From contig CAVVVP010000001.1 of NCBI GenBank assembly GCA_963751695.1, positions 62,001 through 126,000 on the forward strand: DNA of 64,000 nt, in the 5' to 3' direction. Shown piece by piece: positions 1 through 8,666 of the stretch. How positions within the stretch are numbered: the first letter of the stretch is position 1; every line of letters begins with the position of its first letter. The DNA is from SZUA-22 sp963751695 (GTDB lineage Bacteria > Bacteroidota > Ignavibacteria > Ignavibacteriales > Melioribacteraceae). Under the pieces are notes generated by a model. That model was not told the origin of the DNA and searched no databases. It saw only the letters and a list, made by a program, of their open reading frames with translations. The position numbers were made by a program, and so were the translations under genes.

Positions 1-723
1 CAACGCAGTTGAATTTTGTGCTTCATCTAATATAACATAAGCATTATTTAAAGTTCTACCACGCATGAAAGCTAATGGGACTATTTCGACAATTCCATTT
101 TCCAAGTAATTCTTCATTTGTTCTGAGGGAAGCATATCTTGGAGAGCATCGAATAATGGACGTAAATATGGGTCAATCTTTTCCTTAAAATCTCCAGGTA
201 GAAAACCTAAACTTTCACCCGCCTCAACTGCTGGGCGAGCGAGTACAATTCTTTGAACCAAACCTTTCTTTAATGCTGAAACAGCAAAAGCTACCGCTAA
301 ATATGTTTTCCCAGTTCCAGCAGGACCTATTGCAAAGCAGATATCATTTTTCTTAATACTCTCAAAATACTTTACTTGGGTTGGGGTTTTCGCTCTAATT
401 ACATCTTTTCTTGAATAAAGTATAATGTTCTCATATTCCTCTTCATCAATCACTTCTTTTCCAGATGTAGTTAAATCTATAATGGTGACAACATCTGAAG
501 GATCAAGCCGGTCAGTTGTATTTAATACATAGACCATTTCTTTAAAAACTTTTTCTATGATAGCAATTTCGTTACTATCTCCTTTCAAGTATATGTTTTC
601 GCCTCGCACAGTAACCTTTGAGTTGAATCTTTCCTCTAAAGGACTAAGATTACTATCATTATATCCAAGCAAGGATTGAATGTCTGCGTCTGTGATTTTT
701 AGAATTTTTTCGAGTTGCGTAAT
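1..723 (-). CDS. phoH: PhoH family ATPase (3' part outside window)
   Basis: PhoH-like P-loop ATPase, a cytoplasmic protein usually linked to RNA metabolism or phosphate stress. The translated strand shows a Walker A motif (GPAGTGKT) and a Walker B motif (VILDEAQN) near the window edge, separated by the family blocks VLARPAVEAGESLGFLPG and FMRGRTLNNAY. The C-terminal end lies before base 1. The reading frame opens just after AGGAGG at 727-732, but no ATG, GTG or TTG is present there; the frame begins ATT (721-723) then ACG (718-720), and the next candidate is a TTG about 15 codons in. The N-terminal residues after ATT align well with the usual PhoH start, so an unusual start codon or an error at that base is likely. 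Identity is secure; the start is not. Confidence 0.9.
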   Translation of the reverse strand, partial: MTQLEKILKITDADIQSLLGYNDSNLSPLEERFNSKVTVRGENIYLKGDSNEIAIIEKVFKEMVYVLNTTDRLDPSDVVTIIDLTTSGKEVIDEEEYENIILYSRKDVIRAKTPTQVKYFESIKKNDICFAIGPAGTGKTYLAVAFAVSALKKGLVQRIVLARPAVEAGESLGFLPGDFKEKIDPYLRPLFDALQDMLPSEQMKNYLENGIVEIVPLAFMRGRTLNNAYVILDEAQNSTAL

Positions 724-744
724 AAACCTCCTAATTAATAAAAA

Positions 745-773
745 AGGTTGTCTCATTTAAAATGAGACAACCT
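745..773 (-). terminator. Intrinsic terminator after the LysM gene
   Basis: A nearly perfect palindrome with 14-base arms (AGGTTGTCTCATTT and its reverse complement) around one A, followed on the minus strand by six T. It separates the LysM protein gene from phoH, so phoH needs its own promoter or read-through. Confidence 0.85.
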
Positions 774-818
774 AAATGAAGTAAAAACTTCAATGACTAA
801 CCAATGAAATTGCTAAAA

Positions 819-1511
819 CTATTGCGCTGGTGGAGCTGGTTTGTAATTAGCTCTTGCTTTTTCGTATTTAGCTTTTTCATCATCGGAAAGTACTGGAATT
901 TTAAATACTTGTTTTGGATAAATCAAGTCAGGATCTTTAATCTGATCTCTATTAGCTTTATAGATTACTGGCCATGCAAAACCATTGCCATAGAATTCAT
1001 CTTTCTTAGCTATTTTCCAAAGGTAATCACCTTTAACTACAGTGTAATCAATTTCTTTTGGAGCTTCTTGCCATGCATCCAACATACCTTGTAATTGTTT
1101 GGTAACTTTATCGTTAAATTCTGGAAGAGCACTGATCTTATTTGCTTTCAAATTATCGAGAGCAACTTGACGATCATCTTTAGGAGATTCTTTTCTTTGA
1201 ATTTGTCCTTCAAGTTTTGCTACTTCTTTTCTAAATCTTGCAACATCAGCTTCTGTTGCACCAACTAACGCATATTTTTCGTTAATGCAATCTTCTACTG
1301 CTTGCATTGAAGCTTGTTTTTTCTTCAACTCTTCAGTTGAACTTTTTAATTCGTTAAGCTCTTTTGTCAACTCAACTCTTTGTTCAGTGAGTCTATTCAT
1401 TTCAGCTTGAAATTCTTCTTCAGTCATTTCTTCTTCTTCCTGAGCAACTATGCTAACAGAGAAGAAAAGCAACAAACTCAAGATAGTTACTAGTAACTTA
1501 TAACTTTTCAT
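819..1511 (-). CDS. Secreted LysM-domain protein with coiled coil
   Basis: A 230-residue exported protein. It has an N-terminal signal peptide (about 1-23, ending in VAQ), a long acidic and charged coiled coil (about 25-150, rich in E, K, L), then one LysM module (about 155-210, beginning YTVVKGDYLWKIAKK and ending YPKQVFKIP) that should bind peptidoglycan, and a short proline/alanine tail. GGAGG precedes the ATG at good distance. The upstream gene on the same strand is a small coiled-coil lipoprotein, so the two probably act together in the periplasm, for example in tethering the envelope. Exact role unknown. Confidence 0.8.
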   Translation of the reverse strand: MKSYKLLVTILSLLLFFSVSIVAQEEEEMTEEEFQAEMNRLTEQRVELTKELNELKSSTEELKKKQASMQAVEDCINEKYALVGATEADVARFRKEVAKLEGQIQRKESPKDDRQVALDNLKANKISALPEFNDKVTKQLQGMLDAWQEAPKEIDYTVVKGDYLWKIAKKDEFYGNGFAWPVIYKANRDQIKDPDLIYPKQVFKIPVLSDDEKAKYEKARANYKPAPPAQ

Positions 1512-1529
1512 TTATTCCTCCGTGTTTAA

Positions 1530-1802
1530 TTAAAATCTGTTAGCTAAATTTGCTTCGGTTTCTGCTTTTTCTTTTGCACATTGCTCTAGCTTTGCGTTTT
1601 GCTCAGCGATTTCTCTTTCAAGTTTAGTTTTTTCACTTTTAAGTGAGTTAACTTCTTTTTCTAGAGACTTCACTTCATCACGCAAGGCATTAAGGTTTGC
1701 CATGTCTTCTTCACTGACACCACCACAGCCGACAAAGCCTACCATACCGGTAAACAATAAGACTGTAACAGCAGTAGTCAATGCTTTTTTTGCTTTAAGC
1801 AT
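1530..1802 (-). CDS. Small coiled-coil lipoprotein (Lpp-like)
   Basis: A 90-residue lipoprotein. I chose the ATG at 1800-1802 because AGGAGG lies six bases upstream; a longer frame opens to 1859 without support. A hydrophobic signal ends in the lipobox GFVGC, giving a lipidated Cys near residue 26, followed by a continuous heptad-like coiled coil (LNALRDEVKSLEKEVNSLKSE and on). The shape resembles Braun-type Lpp proteins, but no C-terminal Lys for peptidoglycan linkage is visible (it ends ANRF). It sits 18 bases upstream of the LysM protein and is probably co-transcribed with it. Confidence 0.75.
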   Translation of the reverse strand: MLKAKKALTTAVTVLLFTGMVGFVGCGGVSEEDMANLNALRDEVKSLEKEVNSLKSEKTKLEREIAEQNAKLEQCAKEKAETEANLANRF

Positions 1803-1897
1803 CGGATTCCTCCTACGATTGTGAATATAAGTTGTTAATTGATTTTTGATGTATGCCATAAGTTAAAAAAAAAAATCCAACTATAATACTAAAATAT

Positions 1898-2575
1898 TTA
1901 AATTATTTTTCTATCGATAAAACTCATATAACTATTACCTGCAACAATTATATGATCGAACACAGTAATATCTAAAATTTTACCTGATTCCACAAGTCTC
2001 TTTGTTACCTTAATATCTTCGTTGCTCGGCTCAATATTTCCACTAGGATGGTTATGCATTAAAATTATGTTCGCAGAATTATTCTCTATTGCCACCTTGA
2101 ATACTTCTCTAGCATGAACGATACTACTATTCAAGCTTCCAACGGATATTACTTCATATCGGATTATTTTATTTGCAGAATTTAAGCATATTACGATGAA
2201 CTTTTCCTTTACTTCGTCCCGAAATAGTGGGATAAATATTTTTGCGACATCTGCTGGTGTTGTGATCTTTTTATTTGAGAACCATTTGCTTTGAGATTCA
2301 ATTCTTCTTACAATCTCAAATGCCGCAGCCAAAGTTGCCGCTTTGTCATTTCCGACACCATTTACTTTTGTCAACGATTCTATTGATTGAAGTGCAAGAG
2401 CAGAAAGATTACCATACTTTTTAATGATTGATTGTGCAACTTCAATGACTGAAATTCCCTTAGTTCCTGTGCGAAGCAATATTGCTAATAATTCTGCGTC
2501 AGTGAGACTCTGAGCTCCACGGAGAAGTAATTTTTCACGAGGTCTATCGTCAATTGGAATGTCTTTTACTTTTAT
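1898..2575 (-). CDS. radC: RadC/JAMM-family DNA repair-associated protein
   Basis: RadC-like protein with a helix-hairpin-helix segment (LTKVNGVGNDKAATLAAAFEI) and a C-terminal JAMM metallo-domain carrying MHNHPSGNIEPSNED. The family's catalytic role is unsettled. The first ATG-type start (2479) would cut off the conserved N-terminus; the frame continues upstream through RPREKLLLRGAQSLTDAELLAILL to an ATA codon at 2573-2575, five bases after AGGAGG. That gives about 225 residues, the normal family length. ATA is therefore the probable start, which is unusual. A TPR gene ends 22 bases upstream on the same strand. Confidence 0.88.
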   Translation of the reverse strand: MKVKDIPIDDRPREKLLLRGAQSLTDAELLAILLRTGTKGISVIEVAQSIIKKYGNLSALALQSIESLTKVNGVGNDKAATLAAAFEIVRRIESQSKWFSNKKITTPADVAKIFIPLFRDEVKEKFIVICLNSANKIIRYEVISVGSLNSSIVHAREVFKVAIENNSANIILMHNHPSGNIEPSNEDIKVTKRLVESGKILDITVFDHIIVAGNSYMSFIDRKII

Positions 2576-2597
2576 AATACCCTCCTAAAATGGATTT

Positions 2598-3467
2598 TTA
2601 ACAGAGCTTCAAACCTTCAATTGCTTTACTGTTATGGGGATTAATTTTCAAGGCTTCTTCAAAATAAGATCTTGCATAATTAATTCTTTCGCTCTTCAGA
2701 TAGGAATGGCCAAGCATAGCAAGTAGTTCAGCAGAACTAGAGGAATTATCAATTGTTTCTTTTAAGTTTGATTCTGCTTTTTTCAGTTCTCCTAACTTTA
2801 AAAGAATTCTAATCTGAATGTGTCTCCATTCTATTACTGACGGATCATGTTTAATTGCTTTTCTTATCGATTCGCTAGCATGGTAATACATCTCTTTTTT
2901 ATAGTATATTTCTGACTCTACTTTATATCCCTCAGCAAAGTTTGCTTGTAATTCGATACAATGTTTTGCCATTAAGAGTGCTTCATCATACTCTGAATAG
3001 ATTAAATGAGTTTTAGCAAGATACAAATAAATGCTGGGAATAAACTCAGATTCACTATAGTGTTTTATATAATTTTGGAAGTGAAGATGAGCAATTTCAT
3101 ACTGATTTGTATGGAAATATAATATTCCTCGTATATATTCCATGTTCTCATCAATAACATCGTCAAATTTACTAACGAATTTAAGAGCTTCTTTAAACAT
3201 CAGTTTTCTTATGAGATAAAAACTAACAAGACGAATTACTTCTGTGTCATCTTTATGCTGATCGAGATAGTTATTGAATAATTTGATTGCTGAAGAACCC
3301 TTCCCAAGTACATCGTAGATATCTGCCAATTTTATAGTTGCAGTGCGTTCTGCTTCTTCAACATCCAAAAGTTGTTTATAAAGTTGAATAGCGGCAAGAT
3401 AATTCTGCTCACTGACAAATGTTGCGGCTTTTTTAAGTTTTGATTCGATCTGAAGTAGCTTTGTCAT
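2598..3467 (-). CDS. TPR-repeat protein
   Basis: About 289 residues of tetratricopeptide-type helical repeats (for example AAIQLYKQLLDVEE, YEIAHLHFQNYIKHY, NYARSYFEEALKINPHNSKA) with no signal peptide, so probably a cytoplasmic scaffold. The ATG at 3465-3467 overlaps the guaA stop as ATGA, the usual sign of translational coupling; a GTG two codons earlier is an alternative. Partner and function cannot be told from sequence. Confidence 0.75.
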   Translation of the reverse strand: MTKLLQIESKLKKAATFVSEQNYLAAIQLYKQLLDVEEAERTATIKLADIYDVLGKGSSAIKLFNNYLDQHKDDTEVIRLVSFYLIRKLMFKEALKFVSKFDDVIDENMEYIRGILYFHTNQYEIAHLHFQNYIKHYSESEFIPSIYLYLAKTHLIYSEYDEALLMAKHCIELQANFAEGYKVESEIYYKKEMYYHASESIRKAIKHDPSVIEWRHIQIRILLKLGELKKAESNLKETIDNSSSSAELLAMLGHSYLKSERINYARSYFEEALKINPHNSKAIEGLKLC

Positions 3468-5005
3468 TCCCACTCGATAGTTGAAGGAGGTTTAGAACTG
3501 ATATCATAAACTACTCTATTGATACCAGGAACGTTCCTAATTATTTTATTTGAAGCAGATTCAAGTACTTCTGGATTGAAAGGATACCAATCTGCAGTCA
3601 TTCCATCAACAGAGGTAACAGCTCTTAATGCAAGAACATTTTCGTATGTTCGTGCATCTCCCATTACTCCAACCGACTGAACGGGAAGAAGCACAGCAAA
3701 TGCCTGCCATATTTCATTATAAATATTGAAGTTATGAAGTTCATCAATAAATATTTGATCGGCTTCTCGAAGTATTTCCAGCTTTTCAGTAGTAATTTCG
3801 CCAAGAATTCTAACAGCTAGTCCAGGTCCTGGGAACGGATGTCTTTCGATAAATTCTTTTGGTAGTCCTAATACTTGTCCCATTGCTCGTACTTCATCTT
3901 TAAATAATTCTCTAAAAGGTTCAATCAGTTTCATGTTCATTTTCTCTGGAAGTCCACCAACATTATGATGTGTTTTAATTGTAGCTGATTGCCCTTTTAC
4001 TGGGACAGATTCTATGACATCTGGATACAGTGTACCTTGGACAAGAAATTCGACATCACCAAGTTTTTTACTCTCTTCCTCAAAAACTTCTATAAATGTG
4101 TTACCGATAATTTTTCTTTTCTTCTCCGGATCAGTGACTCCAACCAATTTAGAAAGAAATTGTTCAGTTGCATCTACATGAATTAAATGTAATTGATAGC
4201 TTTCTTCAAACATCTGAATAATATTACTGCTTTCATTTTTTCGCATCATTCCAGAGTCGATATGAATGCACGTCAAGTTATCGCCAATTGCTTCATTCAA
4301 CAGTATTGCGGCTACAGATGAATCAACACCACCGCTGAGTGCACATATTACTTTAGAATCACCAACTTTGTTTCTTATTTCTTCAATTGATGATTTTATA
4401 AAATTCGACGAAGTCCAATTTCCTTTGCACCCACAAATCTTAAAGAGAAAATTATCTAATATATTTTTTCCATATTCCGTATGAACAACTTCTGGATGAA
4501 ATTGTAATCCAAAAATTTTCTTTTCTTTATTAGAGACTACACAGATCGGGGTGTTATCTGTGGAGGCATCGATACTGAATCCTTCTGGAAATTTAGTGAT
4601 TAAATCACCATGACTCATCCAAACGACTGATTCGTTTTTAACTCCAGAAAGTAATTGTGATTCGCTTTCAATAATTATATTTGCTTTTCCATACTCCCTA
4701 TCGCTTGCAGGTTCAACTTTACCTCCAAACTTGTGAGATATAAGTTGAAGTCCATAACAAATTCCTAAAATTGGAACACCTAGTTCAAAAATTTCAGAAT
4801 CTATTTCAGGTGCTTCATCATCATAAACGCTCATAGGTCCACCGGATAAAATGATTCCAGCTGGATTCAGATTTTTTATTTCATCAATGGAAAATGTATG
4901 GGAGTGAATTTCAGAATAAACACTTGCTTCTCTAATGCGACGTGCAATTAACTGGGTGTACTGCGATCCAAAATCAAGAATTACTATAAGTTCCGTGTGG
5001 TTCAT
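3464..5005 (-). CDS. guaA: GMP synthase (glutamine-hydrolysing)
   Basis: Converts XMP, glutamine and ATP to GMP in purine synthesis. The 513 residues hold an N-terminal class I glutamine amidotransferase (FGSQYTQLIARRIRE, nucleophile Cys in GICYGLQLI, and FHPEVVHT), then the ATP pyrophosphatase P-loop SGGVDSS near residue 225, and the C-terminal dimerisation domain ending in KPPSTIEWE. Length and motifs are canonical. The stop overlaps the TPR gene start. Upstream, a terminator hairpin separates it from gcvH. Confidence 0.97.
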   Translation of the reverse strand: MNHTELIVILDFGSQYTQLIARRIREASVYSEIHSHTFSIDEIKNLNPAGIILSGGPMSVYDDEAPEIDSEIFELGVPILGICYGLQLISHKFGGKVEPASDREYGKANIIIESESQLLSGVKNESVVWMSHGDLITKFPEGFSIDASTDNTPICVVSNKEKKIFGLQFHPEVVHTEYGKNILDNFLFKICGCKGNWTSSNFIKSSIEEIRNKVGDSKVICALSGGVDSSVAAILLNEAIGDNLTCIHIDSGMMRKNESSNIIQMFEESYQLHLIHVDATEQFLSKLVGVTDPEKKRKIIGNTFIEVFEEESKKLGDVEFLVQGTLYPDVIESVPVKGQSATIKTHHNVGGLPEKMNMKLIEPFRELFKDEVRAMGQVLGLPKEFIERHPFPGPGLAVRILGEITTEKLEILREADQIFIDELHNFNIYNEIWQAFAVLLPVQSVGVMGDARTYENVLALRAVTSVDGMTADWYPFNPEVLESASNKIIRNVPGINRVVYDISSKPPSTIEWE

Positions 5006-5030
5006 AAAGTAATAAAAATTTTAGTTGGAG

Positions 5031-5067
5031 AAAAAAAGCAGATCAATTATCCACCAATCTGCTTTTT
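5031..5067 (-). terminator. Terminator overlapping the gcvH 3' end
   Basis: Arms AAAAAGCAGAT (5033-5043) and ATCTGCTTTTT (5057-5067) pair perfectly. On the minus strand a run of seven T follows. The restored gcvH stop codon (5047-5049) lies in the loop. It closes the efp-accB-accC-gcvH unit; the A/T flanks could let it work in both directions. Confidence 0.8.
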
Positions 5068-5426
5068 ATATTCTTCAGTGTCTAGAAGCTCATCCAATTG
5101 AGAAGTATCTCCAATTTCAACTTTAATAAGCCATCCTTCACCATAAGGATCAGAATTGACCAATTCTGGTTCATCCTCTAACCGCTCATTAATTTCAATA
5201 ACTTTTCCGAAACTGGTGCATAGAGATCACTCACTGTTTTCACAGCTTCAATCGATCCAAATGTTTCGTTGGCTGTAACTTCAATAAGATCTGATTCAAT
5301 ATCAATATAAACGATATCCCCTAGTTCACTTTGGGCATAATCACTGATACCGATAATAGCATGATCTCCATCAACCTTTATCCATTCATGATCAGCAGAA
5401 AATTTTAATCCCGAAGGAATGTTCAT
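5047..5426 (-). pseudogene. gcvH: Glycine cleavage system H protein, one-base frameshift
   Basis: H protein carries the aminomethyl group on a lipoyl-lysine between the P, T and L proteins. The first frame gives the normal start (SADHEWIKVDGDHAIIGISDYAQSELGDIVYI) and the lipoylation region GSIEAVKTVSDLYAPVS, then runs into EKLLKLMSG and stops at 5178. Skipping one base at about 5209-5213 restores GKVIEINERLEDEPELVNSD and a normal C-terminus ending KKQIGG at 5049. So one base is missing after the codon for Ser in YAPVS. A sequencing error is as likely as a real mutation; lipoyl Lys is upstream of the shift. Last gene of its operon, 11 bases after accC. Confidence 0.88.
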
Positions 5427-5437
5427 TAGTACCTCAC

Positions 5438-6775
5438 TTAATTATCTAATAATTTTTCTATAGAATTTGTATCATAATCATTATTTAAGAAATGCTTGTT
5501 TTCCAATACTCTTTGATGGAAGGGAATTGTTGTTTTGATCCCTTCGATAGTAAATTCATCGAAAGCTCGCTTTGCCCGTGCAATTGCGTGTTCTCTATCG
5601 ACTCCCCAGACAATTAATTTTGCAACAAGTGAATCATAATAAGGTGGAATTACATAATCGGTGTAGATATGTGAGTCAACTCTCACGCCAAATCCTCCAG
5701 GGAAATGAAGGTAAGTGATTTTTCCCGGAGAAGGTCTGAAATTATTATCAGGATCTTCTGCGTTTATTCTAAACTCAATACTGTGTCCGTTCATCTTTGT
5801 TGGAAGATCTTGAACTTCTTCGCCAGCGGCGACTAGTATCTGCTGTTTTATTAGATCAACATTGTTGACCATTTCAGTAACAGGGTGCTCGACTTGAATT
5901 CTTGTGTTCATTTCTATGAAATAAAAATTTTGGTCTTTGTCAACTAAGAATTCAATTGTGCCAGCACCTTCATAATTTACAGATTTCGCTCCTTTTATCG
6001 CTGCTTCCGACATTCGTTGTCTTGTTTCGTCAGAAATTACTGGTGAGGGAGATTCTTCAATTAATTTTTGATGTCTACGTTGAATTGTAGCAATCTCGCT
6101 CTCCATATGATAGACATTTCCAAAGTGATCACCCATTATCTGTATTTCAACATGTCTTGGGCTTTCTATAAATTTTTCTAAATAGAGATCAGCATTTCCA
6201 AATCCGACATTTGCTTCGTTGCTTGCAGTTAAGAAAGCAGTTTCTAATTCTTCTTCCTTCCAGACAATTCTCATGCCCTTTCCACCACCACCTGCAGATG
6301 CTTTCATAATTACTGGATATCCAATTTCCGCGGCAATTTTCTTCGCATCCTCAATAGAATCGACAACTCCATCACTTCCAGGTACTACTGGAACTCCAAC
6401 AGATTTCATTGTTGTTTTGGCAAATGCTTTATCCCCCATTTTTTGGATCATATCTGCGGAAGGTCCAATGAACTTTATATTCATTTCTTCACAGATCTCT
6501 GAAAAATCGGCGTTTTCGGCTAGAAAGCCGTAACCTGGATGAATAGCATCAGCTCCAGTAACCTCAGCAGCTGCAATAATACTTGTGACTTTAAGATAAC
6601 TTTCTTGACTGCTTGGTGGACCAATGCAGACTGCTTCATCAGCAAATACCACATGGGCTGATTCTTTGTCTGCTTCAGAATAAACTGCTACAGTCGGAAT
6701 TCCTAATTCTTTACATGTCCTAATAATTCTGAGGGCAATCTCCCCTCGGTTGGCAATTAGAATTTTGTTAAACAA
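5438..6775 (-). CDS. accC: Acetyl-CoA carboxylase, biotin carboxylase subunit
   Basis: ATP-grasp enzyme that carboxylates biotin on BCCP in the first step of fatty acid synthesis. The 445 residues show the family start FNKILIANRGEIALRIIRTCKELGI, the glycine-rich ATP loop KASAGGGGKGMRIV, and the catalytic stretch FIEMNTRIQVEHPVTEM. Full length. It follows accB by 29 bases and precedes gcvH, so efp, accB, accC and gcvH probably form one transcript. Confidence 0.97.
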   Translation of the reverse strand: MFNKILIANRGEIALRIIRTCKELGIPTVAVYSEADKESAHVVFADEAVCIGPPSSQESYLKVTSIIAAAEVTGADAIHPGYGFLAENADFSEICEEMNIKFIGPSADMIQKMGDKAFAKTTMKSVGVPVVPGSDGVVDSIEDAKKIAAEIGYPVIMKASAGGGGKGMRIVWKEEELETAFLTASNEANVGFGNADLYLEKFIESPRHVEIQIMGDHFGNVYHMESEIATIQRRHQKLIEESPSPVISDETRQRMSEAAIKGAKSVNYEGAGTIEFLVDKDQNFYFIEMNTRIQVEHPVTEMVNNVDLIKQQILVAAGEEVQDLPTKMNGHSIEFRINAEDPDNNFRPSPGKITYLHFPGGFGVRVDSHIYTDYVIPPYYDSLVAKLIVWGVDREHAIARAKRAFDEFTIEGIKTTIPFHQRVLENKHFLNNDYDTNSIEKLLDN

Positions 6776-6804
6776 ACGATCCTCTTTTCAAATATTTTCA
6801 GTAA

Positions 6805-7272
6805 TTAATTCTTCTCAATTAAGAATAGAGGTTGGTTGTACTCAACCGGAGAGGCATTCTCAACCAAGATTTTCACAATCTTTCCATCTACATCAGATTC
6901 AATCTCATTCATCAGTTTCATTGCTTCAATAATGCAAAGGACTGAACCTTCTGAAACTGAATCACCAACCTGTGAGTAAGGATCAGCATCTGGAGCAGGA
7001 GCACGATAGAAGGTCCCCACAATTGGAGAACGAACTTCATGGTAGTTGGAATTTTCAGATTCTTTGCTAACTTCTGATGCAGCTTGCGCAGTAACTGGAG
7101 CAGCTTGCTGTTGCAATGCAACTGGAGTAGATGGTTGAGAAATTATAGTATTCACTGGTTGTTTACTATTTTTAGAAATCTTAATCTTAAGATCTCCTTC
7201 TTGAACCGAAAATTCGGCTATATCACTTTGTTCAACAACTTTTACAAGTCGTTTTAGTAGATTAATATCCAT
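6805..7272 (-). CDS. accB: Biotin carboxyl carrier protein of acetyl-CoA carboxylase
   Basis: 155 residues. An N-terminal helical part (DINLLKRLVKVVEQSDIAEF) is joined by an Ala/Gln/Pro linker (about 40-75) to the biotinyl domain (about 78-155). The biotin acceptor is the Lys of EAMKLMNE at residue 119. The order efp-accB-accC is widespread in bacteria. Starts 12 bases downstream of efp. Confidence 0.96.
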   Translation of the reverse strand: MDINLLKRLVKVVEQSDIAEFSVQEGDLKIKISKNSKQPVNTIISQPSTPVALQQQAAPVTAQAASEVSKESENSNYHEVRSPIVGTFYRAPAPDADPYSQVGDSVSEGSVLCIIEAMKLMNEIESDVDGKIVKILVENASPVEYNQPLFLIEKN

Positions 7273-7284
7273 ATCACTCTTGAT

Positions 7285-7851
7285 TTAGTTTTTAACTCTT
7301 TCGACGTACTCACCGGTACGTGTGTCAACTTTCAATAACTCTCCAATATTTATAAAAAGAGGTACGTTAATGACCGCACCAGTCTCTAATGTTGCTGGTT
7401 TCATAACATTCGTGGCAGTATCTCCTTTAAATCCCGGTTCAGTTTCTGTAACTTCTAAAACTACAAATACTGGAATCTCAGCCGTAACAACATCATCATT
7501 GTCGTCAAGAAGCAACTCGACTTCTTCACTTTCCTTGAGAAACTTATCTTGTGCATCAAGTAAGGATCTTTGTAAATTCATTTGCTCGTAGGTCTCATTA
7601 TCCATGAGTACAAGAGAGTCTCCTTCCCTGTAAAGAAATTGATACTTTTTTCTCTCAACTCTAACAACATCAACTGATTCTCCTGCACGGAAGGTATTAT
7701 CAAGAACTCTTCCTGTTTGAAGGTTTTTTAATTTTGTCCTTACAAATGCACCACCTTTACCAGGTTTAACATGTTGAAATTCGGTTATTGTATATAAACC
7801 ATTTTTAAACTTTACAATTAATCCATTTCTGAAATCTGAAGTATCGGCCAT
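7285..7851 (-). CDS. efp: Elongation factor P
   Basis: Relieves ribosome stalling at polyproline. 188 residues with the KOW-like domain I and two OB domains. The tip loop is HVKPGKGGAFV, with Lys32 at the position modified in many EF-Ps; no epmA, epmB or ymfI-like gene is in this window. First gene of the efp-accB-accC-gcvH group, 70 bases downstream of a TPR membrane protein gene. Confidence 0.96.
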   Translation of the reverse strand: MADTSDFRNGLIVKFKNGLYTITEFQHVKPGKGGAFVRTKLKNLQTGRVLDNTFRAGESVDVVRVERKKYQFLYREGDSLVLMDNETYEQMNLQRSLLDAQDKFLKESEEVELLLDDNDDVVTAEIPVFVVLEVTETEPGFKGDTATNVMKPATLETGAVINVPLFINIGELLKVDTRTGEYVERVKN

Positions 7852-7921
7852 TTTTCCTTCTACTAATATTAGTTCTACTTAAAATATAATTACCCGTTTG
7901 TCTAAAATCAAGACGAAGTAA

Positions 7922-8611
7922 TCAGCTATTTATTTGTGATAGATATCTATCAACTTCTCGTGCTGCAAGAGAAGTACTATAATCTTTTTTAACTTTTTCC
8001 AGAGTTGTTTTAGCATTCTCTAGATCATTTGCTTTTATGTAATTAATTCCGGCTTTTAATAAATACTCCGAAGTGGCAGGATTATATTTACTGACGTTTG
8101 CAGCCTTGGAATAAAACTCAGCTGCTGATGAATAATTAGACTTAGCAACATACACGCTAGCGGATCCCGCAAGTGCAGCAGCTTTCATAATTTTATCATC
8201 ACCAGAATAATTTTCATATTCTTCAAAAGCTTTATCATATTGTTCTGAAAAATAATATGAATTAGCTAAATAAACTCTTGCCAATTCACCTTGCTCCGAA
8301 CCGCCATATTCTTCAACTATTTTGAGTAATCCAATTTCTTTAGTGCCTGGTTTTCCATCAATGGCTTCTTGATATTGTCCATTTGTGTAGGTAGGTAAAA
8401 CTCTGGATAATTCGATAGATGCCGCTAAATTGTTACTATCAACTTTATTGTAGTAAAAAACTATTGCTACAATGACAGCTGCAATGACTCCAACAACAAC
8501 AAAAATTTTGTTTTGATTCTCTTCATAATAATTTTTTGAATTGTAAAACGTTGTAACAAGTTTATCTTCTTTAATCTCTTTCTTGGATAATTTTTTCTTC
8601 TTTGCTAACAC
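7922..8611 (-). CDS. Membrane-anchored TPR protein
   Basis: 229 residues: a lysine-rich cytoplasmic start, one transmembrane helix (about 38-56, FVVVGVIAAVIVAIVFYY), then a periplasmic tail with TPR-like repeats (YDKAFEEYENYSGDDKIM, YSSAAEFYSKAANVSKYNP, LENAKTTLEKVKKDY). The arrangement resembles YfgM-type ancillary proteins of the secretion and outer-membrane assembly machinery. That analogy is inference only. Confidence 0.7.
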   Translation of the reverse strand: MLAKKKKLSKKEIKEDKLVTTFYNSKNYYEENQNKIFVVVGVIAAVIVAIVFYYNKVDSNNLAASIELSRVLPTYTNGQYQEAIDGKPGTKEIGLLKIVEEYGGSEQGELARVYLANSYYFSEQYDKAFEEYENYSGDDKIMKAAALAGSASVYVAKSNYSSAAEFYSKAANVSKYNPATSEYLLKAGINYIKANDLENAKTTLEKVKKDYSTSLAAREVDRYLSQINS

Positions 8612-8666
8612 ATCTTCTCCTAAAAATAAGTAATAAATTTAAAATGAAGTGTAAAGTTAATAAAAA

